Shown: piece after piece, positions 20,724 through 30,989 of the stretch
How the letters are laid out: each line of letters starts with the position of its first letter
Numbering within the stretch: the first letter of the stretch is position 1
From: Cladopsammia gracilis
Taxonomy: Eukaryota > Cnidaria > Anthozoa > Scleractinia > Dendrophylliidae
Direction: 5' to 3'
DNA length: 64,000 nt
NCBI GenBank assembly: GCA_022457155.1
Contig: JAJGOT010000210.1
Coordinates: 719,501-783,500, forward strand
The notes under the pieces: model-generated
What the model was told of the DNA's origin: nothing
What the model saw: the letters and a program-made list of their open reading frames with translations, nothing else
Databases searched by the model: none
Translations under genes and position numbers: made by a program

Positions 20724-22660
20724 ATTCTTGCACCGTTCCGGAAGAGGCTCGAAATGCAATAAAACATTGCAACGACGTCTACAGTTTCGACGAAGAGGAC
20801 AGAACCCCTGTAAACCTTCCAGGCTGGCGGCCTTTCGCTGGCTCTGTGGATTGGGCCAACTTTTCTGACCTCTGCCCGGCTCCATGGAATTACATGTCAC
20901 AGGAAAAGCTCCAGAGCTCACCAAGTTGGGGTTTCTTTGATTTCTATGACGGAGGAGGTTACATTGCAGACTTAGGCTACAGCAGTGACACTGCATCTCC
21001 AGTAATCTCTAACTTGCATGAATACGGTTGGATTGACCGACAAACCCGCGCCGTGCTGGTCGAATTTACCATTTACAATCCTAACACAGGATACTTCAGT
21101 ATCTCGACCTTCTATTACGAGGTATTACCGACTGGTTACGGCAATCCTTTTAGAAGAATCGATACACTTCTGCTGACGAGCACTCAAACCGGTTTCTACC
21201 AGTTTTACTTGATATGCCAGCTTCTGTTTATTATCATAGTGATCTTTTTTGTTATTCGGGAAGTGTACAATATCTACCGAATGAGATGCCGCTATTTTCG
21301 AGACGCCTGGAATTTGGTAGAAATATTACAGATAATTTTCTCGTTTTTGGTTGTGATTTTCTACGTCGTCAAGTCAAAGCTCTTTCTTAAGAGTGCTTTA
21401 AAGGTGAAAGAAAACCCTTACGTTCCAGTTAGTTTTCGAGACGTGATCACTTGGAACGATGCGGAGAACGGAGTGTTAGCGATCGCAGTTTTTATTGCAA
21501 CAATGAAACTTCTTCGTATGATTCGCTTCAATCGTCACATCAGCATGCTGATGTCAACCTTCCGAGCGTCCAGGGGGTTACTGCTGTCCTACTCGGTCAT
21601 TTTTATTATTATTTTTCTCGCATATGCACAACTTGGAAAGCTGGTCCTGGGGAATAATATGCAAAACTATTCTTCGTTTTCAAACTCCCTGTACTCAGAA
21701 TTGCTCATGTGTCTTGGCGGGAAAATGGCACTGAGAGATTTGCTTCGAGTCAACCGCTTGCTTGGTCCAATCTTCGGATTTTCCTTCACTTTGCTTAACG
21801 CTTTTATTTTCGTCAACTTTTTTGTCGCCATCCTGAACGATTGTCATAAGGAAGTCAAGGATAACACCGATAAACAATCAAAGGAATTTGAGATGGCGGA
21901 TTTTATTCTCCAGAGACTCGGCGAACTTTTGGGATTAGCAAATTATAATGATAATGATGATGAAGTTAAACCTGAACTCCAACAACAAGAACCAAAACAG
22001 AAACCAAACGTGTCTTTTTCGACTTTGGCATTCCAATCTCATCGACTTCGTCGTATGGCAAAAAGAAAACAAATACGGAATATAAAATTATTGCGGGAAA
22101 ATGCAAAGAAGGAAGCCAAAATGCAGAAAGTTAAGATCGATGAGGTGAAATGTGTTGTTGAAGCATCAATGACCAACAAAAGAAAACATCAATTGAAATT
22201 AGTTGCTTCAAGTATTATTGCTTTCGATACTTTATACCAAGAGCAAACCTTCCAGAAACTGAATTCGTTGACAAGTAAAGTTTCACGAGATGATGTGAGA
22301 GAAGATATGGAGATTCTGTCTCTGATCCGGCTCTTGCGCATGTGCAACGAGGAGGGCACGCAGTCCAATACACCGGTAACAGATTCAGCCACATTAGCTG
22401 ACATCGAATTATCTGCTTTCATCACATCTTCATCCTACAACGCATACGCTGAGGATAGGAGAAGCAGCACATCCGGAGATTGTTCAAATGATGATATTGA
22501 GAGCCTGGAGTTACTAAGAACCCGGATGCCCTTTGGTGTGTTACCGCAACACTTGAGAAGAGCGGGAAAAGAGCTGCAAGATAAGCTCCGTGCTACAAAA
22601 GCAGCGAAAAGAACTAAGCCTGAAAAAAGAAAAGCCTTCAAGTACTATTCATTCATATAG
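20724..22660 (+). CDS. polycystin-1-like, last exon (polycystin domain, channel core, C-tail)
   Basis: The exon follows CATTCTCTCAG, takes phase 1 from exon 13 and runs 645 codons to TAG. It encodes the rest of the polycystin domain (SCTVPEEARNAIKHCNDVYS; WGFFDFYDGGGYIADLG; VEFTIYNPNTGYFSISTFYY), then the six-helix TRPP core: YLICQLLFIIIVIFFVIREV, AWNLVEILQIIFSFLVVIFY, VFIATMKLLRMIRFNRHISM, LLLSYSVIFIIIFLAYAQLG, a pore loop SLYSELLMCLGGK and FTLLNAFIFVNFFVAILND. The MRIRFNRH-like MIRFNRH segment and the FVNFFVAIL last helix are family landmarks. The tail of about 290 residues has an acidic NDNDDE stretch, basic RLRRMAKRKQIRNIK, and a lysine/arginine-rich end. No coiled coil or EF hand was obvious to me. 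Confidence 0.95.
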
Positions 22661-22663
22661 AGC

Positions 22664-22907
22664 GGTTTTCAATTGAGTCTCGTAAAACCACCAAAGTACT
22701 CACTCTGGCCAATGACAACAGACGCAGACAATCCAATGAACCAATCAGAACTCGAAGCAAATACATGTCGGCGGCGCCAAGCGCGGGAAAACGCGTGCAG
22801 GCAAGTCACGATTGGTTTTGGTTTTACTTCTGATTGGTTGAGAAAGTGTCGTAGCAATACAAAACCAAACCAATCGCGAAGTTATTTTCGATACTCAATT
22901 GAAAACC
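22664..22907. mobile_element. MITE with GGTTTTCAATTGAGT termini, in the polycystin 3' UTR
   Basis: The terminal inverted repeat of 15 bp (GGTTTTCAATTGAGT / ACTCAATTGAAAACC) is perfect, and the interior carries several inverted CCAATCA/TGATTGG motifs. It starts only four bases after the polycystin stop codon, so the transcript's 3' UTR must contain it unless polyadenylation is immediate. Confidence 0.8.
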
Positions 22908-22914
22908 AATTTCA

Positions 22915-23385
22915 ATATTGCGGTCATTTATATCAACATTTGGGAGAAGGACCAACAATATTGCAGGTCATTTATATCAACATTGGGGAGAAGGACCAAC
23001 AATTCTGTCCGATAATGTAGCTTCTGATAGTTCTCCTGAGCTAACATTCATTTTCATATCAAATTTCAAAACCCATCAGCCGTTACTTCCACGAAAGAAA
23101 CACTTTAGTAGAAAGGAGAGCGACGCACAAAAGTGAGATAATTATCATTTTACAAAAATCGAAATACTGTATTTACGCAAAAATCCTACCAAAATGCTTC
23201 GTTCCCATTCAAAAGGAAGCTAAGATTCAACTTTCTATATTTTAAATTATTTATATACTTAATTTATAGTCTTTTTCCCGTCCGACTCACTTTCACAAGA
23301 GAGAGAGCGATGAAAACGAAACATTTTATTGGATGGAGGAACAAAAATGTGGTATTAACGAATCGTTATTTCGACAGTTCCTAGT
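22915..23385. other. no gene seen; short duplicated unit
   Basis: A unit of about 45 bp (GGTCATTTATATCAACATTT then GGGAGAAGGACCAACAAT) is present twice at about 22921-23003. The rest is A+T-rich and featureless. No clear AATAAA signal for the polycystin transcript is seen here. Confidence 0.5.
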
Positions 23386-23898
23386 TTAAAGTGCCACTAT
23401 GATCAAAAAATATACATTTTCTGTTCTCTTCATATTTTCAAAATATAAGTACTCGTTACTGACCTTGCGAAGTTTCAACTCAAAATTAAACTCGTACGGA
23501 AGTGCCATTATTTTAACTCGGCTCGCCGCCATTACTCAATTAAAAAATGACCGGGACCGAACCCTGAGAGTTGGATCGAGTTGGCCTAAAGATTTTGTGA
23601 CGTCAATGACTCAACACGTGCCTTTTGGCTTTGTTGTCTGTGACCCAGAGGGATCGGAACTGCGTTGAGTCATTGACGTCACAAATCAAATCACGTGTAC
23701 CAGATCGCAAACCAGTAGAACGTGGGCTCGGATTTATGGACGGAGTAATGGCGGATTTACGCGGCGTTATTTTTGGGCTGTGTAAGAATATATCAATCTA
23801 ATTTATAGCAATTCGCATTTGTCTAAACCTATCAGATACATTTGCGTTAAAAAAAGCGAAAAAGAAATACAAAAATTTTCGTCGTTGTGGCACTTTAA
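23386..23898. mobile_element. MITE with TTAAAGTGCCAC termini
   Basis: TTAAAGTGCCAC and GTGGCACTTTAA are the ends. The interior has inverted GCCGCCATTACTC..-type and TGACGTCAATGACTCAAC / GTTGAGTCATTGACGTCA pairs. It is non-coding. Confidence 0.75.
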
Positions 23899-24623
23899 GA
23901 TAGATCGTTTATTAAAACTCCTCATTTAAAGCAGAAACTGAATTACAGAGGCTTACAATATGCATACTTTATTTAGACAGGCAAAGTACAGCTTTAAATG
24001 TTCACAAATAAATACCTTGAAGACTTTAATATCCAATGAATTTACGCTTTTCATTAATTCGTTCCTTATTCACAAAAATATTAGCAGTCGTCTTTGATTT
24101 CTCAGTTATTTCATCTATTAGTCATTTGCTAAAAATTATCTTTGTTGAATGAACAATAAAAATGATACAAAAAGCTGCATTATTGACAGTACAACCCACG
24201 CCTAATTTTTCAGGATTTCGTATAAAACAAGAAGAAATAATGCGTCTATCGAAATAAAATTCAAGTAGAAACCCTTAAGTTTTGTGGATTCATTTGGACT
24301 GAGACTAAAACAATTGCCCACTCCAGAAACTATTAAAAAATACCATAATACTCTTTAAAGTGCAGGTTTGGGTGGTGCTTGATGTAAGCCTCATTTTTCC
24401 GATTTCTTTTGTTTTCAGCACGAACTGCACGTGCTATGCTTCAACTTGGTGTCAATTTGCATACGGTGCACATTTTCATGCGAACACACAATGCAACGTC
24501 CAAGCGTTCCTACAATTACTCTAAATTCCATTGTGCCATTCTAACAAGGAGACTTGAAAAATTACATCCCGGTGAGGCTGAGCCTGCACATAAAAGAGTA
24601 TTATGGTATTTTTCAGAGTGGCC
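23899..24623. other. no feature seen
   Basis: About 725 bp of A+T-rich intergenic sequence contains no recognised repeat or splice-bounded coding segment. The 79-residue frame at 24409-24648 has no family resemblance that I recognise. Confidence 0.5.
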
Positions 24624-24770
24624 AATTCGCAAGGAAGACCTTAGATAACAACGGCCTGGACCACCTCGGACGCTTTATTGAGACTTATATAACGGAGTAA
24701 CTGGTTAGCTTTCAGCTGAGGTTGGGGTCAGCAGTTTATATAGTTAAATTTAGGACTAAGCAACCCGAGA

Positions 24771-24852
24771 AGCTAGGTGGTACAGTGGTACGGTAGGCTT
24801 TGTAAGCCTAAGCGTAGCCGAGGTCACAGGTTCAAACCTGTGTGGGGGTTTT
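24771..24852 (+). repeat. tRNA-like core with A and B boxes
   Basis: AGCTAGGTGGTACAGTGGTA followed by CGGTAGGC, then AGGTCACAGGTTCAAACCTG, have the spacing of internal Pol III promoter boxes of tRNAs. No acceptor stem closes it. The same core occurs inverted at about 29767-29853 and 59917-59995, always inside the same MITE family. Confidence 0.65.
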
Positions 24853-24963
24853 AGATTTTCTTTTTTACACTTAAAAGTTTATTGAAAATAAAATTCTAAG
24901 TGTCGACATTACGTTATATAATCCTCAAAAAGTGTCCGAGGTGATCCAGACCGTTGTTATCTA

Positions 24964-25085
24964 AGGCCCAGTTCAAACGTCGAACTTCACATGTGCCGAA
25001 CCTAATGCAAATTAGCAAGAACAATAGATTTTGCTCATTTGCATTAGGTTCGGCACATGTGAAGTTCGACGTTTGAACTGGGCCT
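24964..25085. mobile_element. perfect 122-bp palindromic insertion
   Basis: The arms of about 48 bp (AGGCCCAGTTCAAACGTCGA ... GCAAAT and its exact inverse) enclose a loop of about 26 bp. It lies between two copies of CTAAG inside the right TIR of the surrounding MITE, as if inserted there after the MITE. The arms are identical, so it is young or kept symmetrical. Confidence 0.8.
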
Positions 25086-25432
25086 AAGGTCTTCCAATTC
25101 GCAACTCTAAAACCTTTGTGGGGACTGAGCACCAGCTTTTGGCGCTGGGATTTCTGGGATCGTTTTGGTAACCAATATAAGCTATGATTGGTTGATGGTT
25201 GCCTTGGAAACCATGAACCTATCGTAACTAACGCTGGTTACCCAAACCATCCCAGAATTAAAGCCTAGCGCAGAAAGCTGATGCGCAGTCTCCCTGAAGT
25301 TTCTGGAGTGGCAGATAAGTGAAAGTGAAAGGTGATTCGGCCTGCACCCTAAACCACTGCCACATCAAAGAAATCGGCGGAGAATAATCTAACTAAAAAA
25401 ACTTGAGCTCGCAGTTTTCTTTTAAAATACAG

Positions 25433-25848
25433 CCAACTCTCTCAACTGCCTGCCTCCCTGCCGTTTTTCATTCATTTTACTGCAATTAAACATTCTGAAA
25501 GATGGACACCTCTCTAACACGGACAACGGACACTCTGAAACCGTCAACGGACACTTAAGACGTACTTTTTTTTAGTCAAAAATACTTCAAATCGGAAATG
25601 TAGGCGCTGAATATGAACAAACGCGTCCACTTTTCTAATGTTAGTTTTGTTCCAGTTTGTAGGTTTTGCTTAAGTAAACGACTTAAAACAGACTTAAAAC
25701 AGACGTGTAGTCATTGTGCCTAGGTTTAGATTATTATCTGAGAATTACTGGTGTCACGTTACCTCGACTCTCTATAAGCCGAAAACCTCTCTAAGACAGC
25801 CGGACAGTTGGGGCCGGTCCCGACGGTGTCCGTCTTAGAGAGAGTTGA
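25433..25848. mobile_element. MITE with CAACTCTCTC termini
   Basis: CCAACTCTCTCAAC near 25433 mirrors AGAGAGAGTTGAC near 25838. Just inside are GGACACCTCTCTAACACGGA and CAACGGACAC repeats whose inverse, GGTGTCCGTCTTAGAG, is at the other end. The ends recall the 17-bp-periodic TIRs of the pogo-like elements in this window. Confidence 0.55.
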
Positions 25849-25894
25849 CAAGGATGTCACATCTGCTGAAAAGCAGGTTTGCGAATGTCAGTGA

Positions 25895-26170
25895 AGCCTG
25901 TTCCAGTCTTTCAGATAGTGGGTAGCCTGTCCCAGTCGTTCAGATAGTGGGTGCCCTGTCCCAGTCGTTCAGATAGTGGGGACCGAAGGATAGGCGGCGC
26001 GCGAAAGGAAAAATATCGCGAGTGCTGACGGAGGGGGAATAGGCACGAAAGATAGCAAGGCCCAGTCTCCCCTCGTTTTCCCCGCTCGTTCAATTTTAAG
26101 CTGCTCCACGGCCCCACATTCTTAACGTCGGTAACAGGTTACCCACTATCTGAACGGCTGAAACAGGCTT
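25895..26170. mobile_element. small palindromic element with 29-bp direct repeats
   Basis: A 29-bp unit (GCCTGTCCCAGTCGTTCAGA followed by TAGTGGGT) is repeated three times at 25895-25981. One inverted copy (CCCACTATCTGAACGGCTGA followed by AACAGGC) closes the element near 26143-26169. It looks like a TIR expanded in tandem on one side only. Confidence 0.65.
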
Positions 26171-27222
26171 AGGTCAGTGCAGCTTTCATTGCAGATCAAA
26201 GTGACTTTCGCGATCAATCTCCAGAGGCTTGACATTACATCTCTCTTTTCCTTTCCAAGTTATCAGCTCAGCTCGACACCTGTTCCATTTTGACGGTTCG
26301 GTCACCGCATTTCCCTTCCAGGCCGTCATTTGTTTCCTTCGGGGTCCACTCATCTTCGTTTAAGCGAACCGCTTTGACTCGGTGTCCTGAAAGGGAGAGC
26401 TAGAGGCTTAATATCTTTTACGATTGCATTACATCTCCTGCATCTACAACACAGCTTATGATAGCAATTCTAGGGTATTGTATAAAAGCCCAGTCACTGG
26501 AGAACAAGATTTAACTTCTACCGCAAATGTTCTATTAGTTTTGGCCCTCAAAACAACCCTCCTACCTCCATCACCACTATGGTCTTTAAAACTTAACATT
26601 GTAAATAAGCCCCTCCACCCTCCCCTTGTTAAAGATACTGTCATTTAATGAGACTCCCCAGGAGCGGCGCTTGACACAATGGGCTACCTGATGCAACTAG
26701 TACAGCGATGACTTGGCTTCCATACGATGTCAAAATCAATAAACATACGGTGGAAGCAATGTTCCGGCTCATAAGCTGATAAGAATGGCAATTTTGATTT
26801 GTTGACCGCCCGTCACAAAATCAAATTTGATGAACTGTAATCCACTTCAATCCTTGTAATCCTGTAACTTTATCTCCGAACTACTGCTTCTGTTTTCCTC
26901 CAATTAAGTTGTATATTTGGTGGCATTTCGCGATATAACGTGGAAATAAGTTAAGCGAAATTTTGATATTTCGGCGGGACAGTGTCCTCCTGAATGTATC
27001 AAAATTCAATGCACTTAAATGTTAAAAATAATTAAAATTACCTGGGCAGTGCTTAGCCTCATCAGTCGAATTACGTTCACGACAACAAATGCGACACAGA
27101 TTAAATGAACATTTTAAGCCCTGAAATAAAGCATAATAAATGTATTGTATTGTCAAGGATCGTAGTCACAAATTTCACAAAACATCGGAGCTAGGTTGTT
27201 CAAAAATTGATTCATGCTAATC
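26171..27222. other. no gene seen
   Basis: About 1.05 kb of intergenic sequence shows no coding or repeat structure I could define. The 74-residue frame at 26424-26648 has no supporting splice or family evidence. Confidence 0.5.
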
Positions 27223-28646
27223 CTATAACGGTCACCTTCCCATAACGGTCACCTTCCCATAACGGTCACCTTCCCATAACGGCCACTTTCCCATAACGGT
27301 CACCTTCCCATAACGGCCACCTTCCCATAACGGTCACCTTCCCATAACGGTCACCTTCCCATAACGGCCACTTTCCCATAACGGTCACCTTCCCATAACG
27401 GTCACCTTCCCATAACGGTCACCTTCCCATAACGGCCACCTTCCCTTAACGGCCACCTTCCCATAACGGCCACCTTCCCATAACGGTCACCTTCCCGTAA
27501 CGGTCACCTTCCCATAACGGCCACCTTCCCATAACAGCCACCTTCCCATAACGGTCACCTTCCCATAACGGCCACCTCCCCATAACGGTCACCTTCCCAT
27601 AACGGTCACCGTCCCACAAGGGTTACCTCTCCGTAACGGTCACCCTCCTACAAGGGTCACCTCTCCATAACGGCCACCTTCCCACAAGGGTTACCTCTCC
27701 ATAACGGTCACCTTCCCACAAGGGTTACCTCTCCATAACGGTCACCTTCCCACAAGGGTTACCTCTCCATAACGGCCACCTTCCCATAAGGGTTACTTCT
27801 CCATAACGGCCACCTTCCCACAAGAGTTACCTCTCCATAACGGTCACCTTCCCATAAGGGTTACCTCTCCATAACGGTCACCTTCCCATAAGGGTTACCT
27901 CTCCATAACGGTCACCTTCCCACAAGGGTTACCTCTCCATAACGGTCACCTTCCCATAAGGGTTACCTCTCCATAACGGTCACCTTCCCATAACGGTCAC
28001 CCCTCCATAACGGTCACCTTCCCACAAGGGTTACCTCTCCATAACGGTCACCTTCCCACAAGGGTTACCTCTCCATAACGGCCACCTTCCCACAAGAGTT
28101 ACCCCTACATAACGGCCACCTTCCCACAAGGGTTACCTCTCCATAACGGCCACCTTCCTATAAGGATTACCTTCCCATAACGGCCACCTTCCCACAAGGG
28201 TCACCTCTCCATAACGGTCACCGTCCCACAAGGGTTACCTCTCCATAACGGTCACCTTCCCATAAGGGTTACCTCTCCATAACGGTCACCTTCCCATAAG
28301 GGTTACCTCTCCATAACGGCCACCTTCCCACAAGAGTTACCTCTCCATAACGGTCACCGTCCCACAAGGGTTACCTCTCCATAACGGCCACCTTCCCATA
28401 AGGGTTACCTCTCCATAACGGCCACCTTCCCATAAGGGTTACCTCTCCATAACGGCCACCTTCCCACAAGGGTTACCTCTCCATAACGGCCACCTTCCCA
28501 TAAGGGTTACCTCTCCATAACGGTCACCTCCTCATAACGGTCACCTCTCCATAACGGCCACCTTCCCACAAGAGTTACCTCTCCATAACGGCCACCTTCC
28601 CACAAGGGTTACCTCCCAAAAACGGCCACCTCCCCATAACGGCCAT
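27223..28646. repeat. satellite of 17-bp units with a 34-bp higher-order form
   Basis: About 1.42 kb is made of a 17-bp unit CATAACGGTCACCTTCC, with T/C at the GGTC/GGCC position. From about 27600 on, the unit alternates with a second type, CACAAGGGTTACCTCTC, giving a regular 34-bp dimer. The order monomer block then dimer block is clear by eye. It is neither coding nor a CRISPR array, since there are no unique spacers. Confidence 0.95.
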
Positions 28647-29274
28647 GTTTTCTAGTCCTGACTTCTTATTCATTCACTCAAATCCTCTAATTATAAACCT
28701 CTTTATAACGGCCACCTCTCTACAACGGCCATTATTGAGAGATAAGACTATTTTTGTTTTCCTACAGTTGTGAATAAAACTTTTTACGGACCCACCTTAG
28801 GATTAACGTGACACTTTGTACAGATATCCCACATCCTCTCTGAAAGAAAAGAAACGTATTTTATTAGATTGTGCAGAAAATATATAAAACGTTCAAGTTT
28901 CTGTGAAACATAATTAAACAGTCATGGCTAAATAGTCAAAAATATTAAGAAAATTTGGATTTGGCATTTAATAGTGTCTATTCTTCTCATTTCACGGTTA
29001 TGTGAAACCAATCTACACTTCTGTTCACATGGTATACTAATCTAATATTGTTTTGCGCTTAGACTTTTCACAGTTTCCTATCCCTATTTTCCTAGTTTGA
29101 TTGTTTTAGTTCGTGAATACAGTTCACTATATATCTGAAGACGAACACCCTTGTAAGATGGACACCTTTCAAAGGCAGCTGGTTCTGGCTGAATTCTTTC
29201 ACTTGTTCGTCTGTAACTAAACTCTATAACTGAACGAGTTGGCTTATAACTACAATTTTAAGGTTGCGTGGTAG
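28647..29274. other. spacer between satellite and minus-strand gene
   Basis: At about 28698-28740 are two more diverged units (CTTTATAACGGCCACC and CTCTCTACAACGGCCA) resembling a transposon end. The rest is A+T-rich. A TTTATT (AATAAA on the minus strand) at about 28859-28864 could serve the minus-strand gene, about 410 bases past its stop. Confidence 0.4.
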
Positions 29275-29428
29275 CTATGGTAACAACAAAACTCTTCGAC
29301 TACCTCTTCGTGCGCGCACTTTCTCTTTTTTCAAAGCTTTCTTCATTTGCCTCAATTTAACCACCTCTTTGGCTCTTTCCTCTTCTTCTTTTATCTCGTC
29401 CAACGTTCTTTTAACCCCTGAATTCGTT
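29275..29428 (-). CDS. coiled-coil protein, last exon
   Basis: On the minus strand, CTTTTCTGCAG precedes the exon, which takes one base to complete an arginine codon and then reads 50 codons to TAG. It encodes TNSGVKRTLDEIKEEEERAK, then EVVKLRQMKKALKKEK and RARRGSRRVLLLP. The heptad-like E/K/L pattern suggests a coiled coil ending in a basic tail. The plus-strand frame over this interval is a shadow. Confidence 0.65.
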
Positions 29429-29531
29429 CTGCAGAAAAGTAACAAAAATTTTCAAGGCTGAAGTTTGTGTTGACAACCAAAAGAGGTCCCAAAACTGAAA
29501 GCTGAACCAAATGACAACTGCGTAAACTTAC

Positions 29532-29602
29532 CTAATGTACGGCTGGCATTTCCAGTAAGGTATGACATTAGAACCTGGTTCTCCATTTTTTTCGATGTCT
29601 TT
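29532..29602 (-). CDS. coiled-coil protein, exon 3
   Basis: The exon has acceptor TTTGTTTTACAG and donor ATTAG|GTAAGT, phase 0 to 2, with 23 codons: KDIEKNGEPGSNVIPYWKCQ then PYI. Both splice sites are close to consensus and the phase fits both neighbours, which makes chance unlikely even for so short an exon. Confidence 0.65.
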
Positions 29603-29679
29603 CTGTAAAACAAACATGGCGAGCTATCATTATTACATCTCGTCTTTGTCTTGTATGGAGGCGCAGTGATGCAGGGTTG

Positions 29680-29965
29680 TGCCTAAATCATACCGTCCAG
29701 AAGGACGTCGGACACCTTATTGAGACTTATATAACGTAATGTCGACACGAAGAAAATCTAAAATCCCCACTCAGGATTGAACCTGTGACCTCAGCTAGGC
29801 TTAGGCTTACATAGCCTACCGTACCACTGTACCACCTAGCTTCTCGGGTTGCTTAGTTCTAAATTTAACTATATAAACTGCTACCCCTAACCTCAACTGA
29901 AAGCTAACGAGTTATTCGGTTATAAGTCTCAATAAGGTGTCCGACTTCCTTCTGCACGGTATGAT
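29680..29965. mobile_element. MULE-like MITE with tRNA-like core, copy 2
   Basis: CCTAAATCATACCGTCCAGA followed by AGGACGTCGGACACC at the left is mirrored by GGTGTCCGACTTCCTTCTGC followed by ACGGTATGATTTGG at the right. TATATAACG/CGGTTATA steps follow inside. The core is the tRNA-like segment in minus orientation. It lies in the minus-strand gene's intron 2. Confidence 0.75.
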
Positions 29966-29969
29966 TTGG

Positions 29970-30060
29970 GCTTTACCGTGATGCAGTGGTTAGCGTGTCT
30001 GACCTTTAAATAAAGATCCATGGTTCGAGCTCTGGGTCCGGTTGCGTAAAGCAAAGTAAG
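29970..30060 (+). repeat. tRNA-derived SINE-like fragment
   Basis: CCGTGATGCAGTGGTTAGCG with TGTCTGAC (A-box-like) and CCATGGTTCGAGCTCTGG (B-box-like) have tRNA spacing. A shorter related piece, GCAGTGATGCAGGGTTGTGCC, lies at about 29663-29683, on the other side of the MITE, so the MITE may have split a SINE. Confidence 0.45.
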
Positions 30061-30573
30061 ATTAAGTGGTATTTTCTGCATCCATTCCCTGTGTTCCGGA
30101 GAATTTTCTTGTGGTTATCACGGGCAACTCTGTCAAAGGCGCCGGGATTAACGACTATAGAAAACACAAACAGAGCGTAGAAAAATTATTCGGAAAACAG
30201 GAACAGTTGCAGAAAATCCCACTAAATTTTAAGTTGCTTTATGCAAACGGATGTGTTGTTTCCTTAAGAAAGAACCTTTGCTCTACATTGCCTCTCTTCT
30301 CTATCAACATGCAAAAGAGTCTACCGTCTTTTCTTCAACAATGTCGGCGTTGCAGGCCTTTCAGAGAGCAAAACGGGATTTTGGCAAAATCTCTGCGATT
30401 GCTAGCAGGCGTTTCCGTCCGTCCCTCCGTGGAGAACGTAAACACAAGACAGTTAATTTTCCTTTCTCTATTTGAAGTTGGAAGCAATCCCTACGAATTC
30501 AGCTTCGAGACAATTCAGTCACATAAGACAAACTAAACAAATTGAAACAACTACCAAGTAGCCGCAAAGATAC

Positions 30574-30672
30574 AGTCTGAAGTGTCAGCCGCTTTCTCAC
30601 CCTACCCCCTACGGGCGCCGGCGAGAGAGCGCCCACAGGGGGAAGGGTGAGAAAGCGGCTGACACTTCAGCC
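30574..30672. mobile_element. short palindromic element
   Basis: CTGAAGTGTCAGCCGCTTTC followed by TCACCCT is mirrored exactly by AGGGTGAGAAAGCGGCTGAC followed by ACTTCAG. The loop carries GGGCGCCGGCGAGAGAGCGCCC, itself palindromic. No coding content is present. Confidence 0.75.
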
Positions 30673-30818
30673 TATTTCAAAGAGCGCCAATTTTTTTTTT
30701 TAAGTGACGTTTCCCTTGGCGTTGCCGTCGTGGTTGCTAAAACTTCTATTAACATCCAAGACGGTGGACCAGACGATGAAACAACGAGAAATTAATACAT
30801 AGTGTGTATTGTTATTAC

Positions 30819-30915
30819 CAGAGTTCTATCCTTTAAAGTCTGACAAATTTCTTTCATTTCTTGGATCGACTTGGCAGTCCCTAGTTTGTCTTGCATGTCT
30901 CTATTCCTGTCGAGA
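30819..30915 (-). CDS. coiled-coil protein, exon 2
   Basis: The exon has acceptor TTGTTTTGTTTGTAG and donor ACTCTG|GTAATA, phase 2 to 0, with 32 full codons: LDRNRDMQDKLGTAKSIQEM then KEICQTLKDRTL. The sequence is typical helical coiled coil. It joins directly to KDIEKNG of exon 3. Confidence 0.65.
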
Positions 30916-30989
30916 CTACAAACAAAACAATATTTTAGTTGTCATTTTTATTTTACGTATTTATTTCACGAATTCTTTACCAATAACAG

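Larger units (their letters stand above)
187..22660 (+). other. polycystin-1-like gene, 3' part (14 exons, gene span)
   Basis: This span covers the 14 exons of one polycystin-1 family gene; the 5' end is outside the window. The exon chain is internally consistent: every junction keeps phase and the joined coding length is 2,245 codons plus stop. The order SEA-like, REJ, GAIN/GPS, membrane segment, PLAT, polycystin channel is that of the PKD1/PKD1L/PKDREJ group. Proteins of this group are self-cleaved at the GPS, sit in the plasma or ciliary membrane and usually pair with a PKD2-type subunit. Which member this is cannot be decided without the missing N-terminus; invertebrates carry many lineage-specific copies. 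No close same-strand neighbour is visible; the next recognised gene downstream is on the minus strand. Confidence 0.9.
24633..25095. mobile_element. MULE-like MITE with tRNA-like core, copy 1, with 9-bp target duplication
   Basis: The element is bounded by GGAAGACCTTAG and CTAAGGTCTTCC and flanked on both sides by the direct repeat AATTCGCAA (24624-24632 and 25096-25104). TIRs continue inward (CTTAGATAACAACGG, ACCTCGGAC, TATATAACG). The core (24771-24850) has tRNA-like A and B boxes (GGTACAGTGG; GGTTCAAACCTG). A separate perfect palindrome sits just inside the right end. A 9-bp duplication with long TIRs fits Mutator-like elements. Confidence 0.75.

Noticed and set aside
27223..28646. Possible CRISPR-like array
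   Set aside because: The units are contiguous 17-mers with no unique spacers, and the context is eukaryotic.
30066..30536. 156-residue plus-strand frame
   Set aside because: No recognisable domain and no splice context; it lies opposite the minus-strand gene's intron and starts inside a SINE-like fragment.
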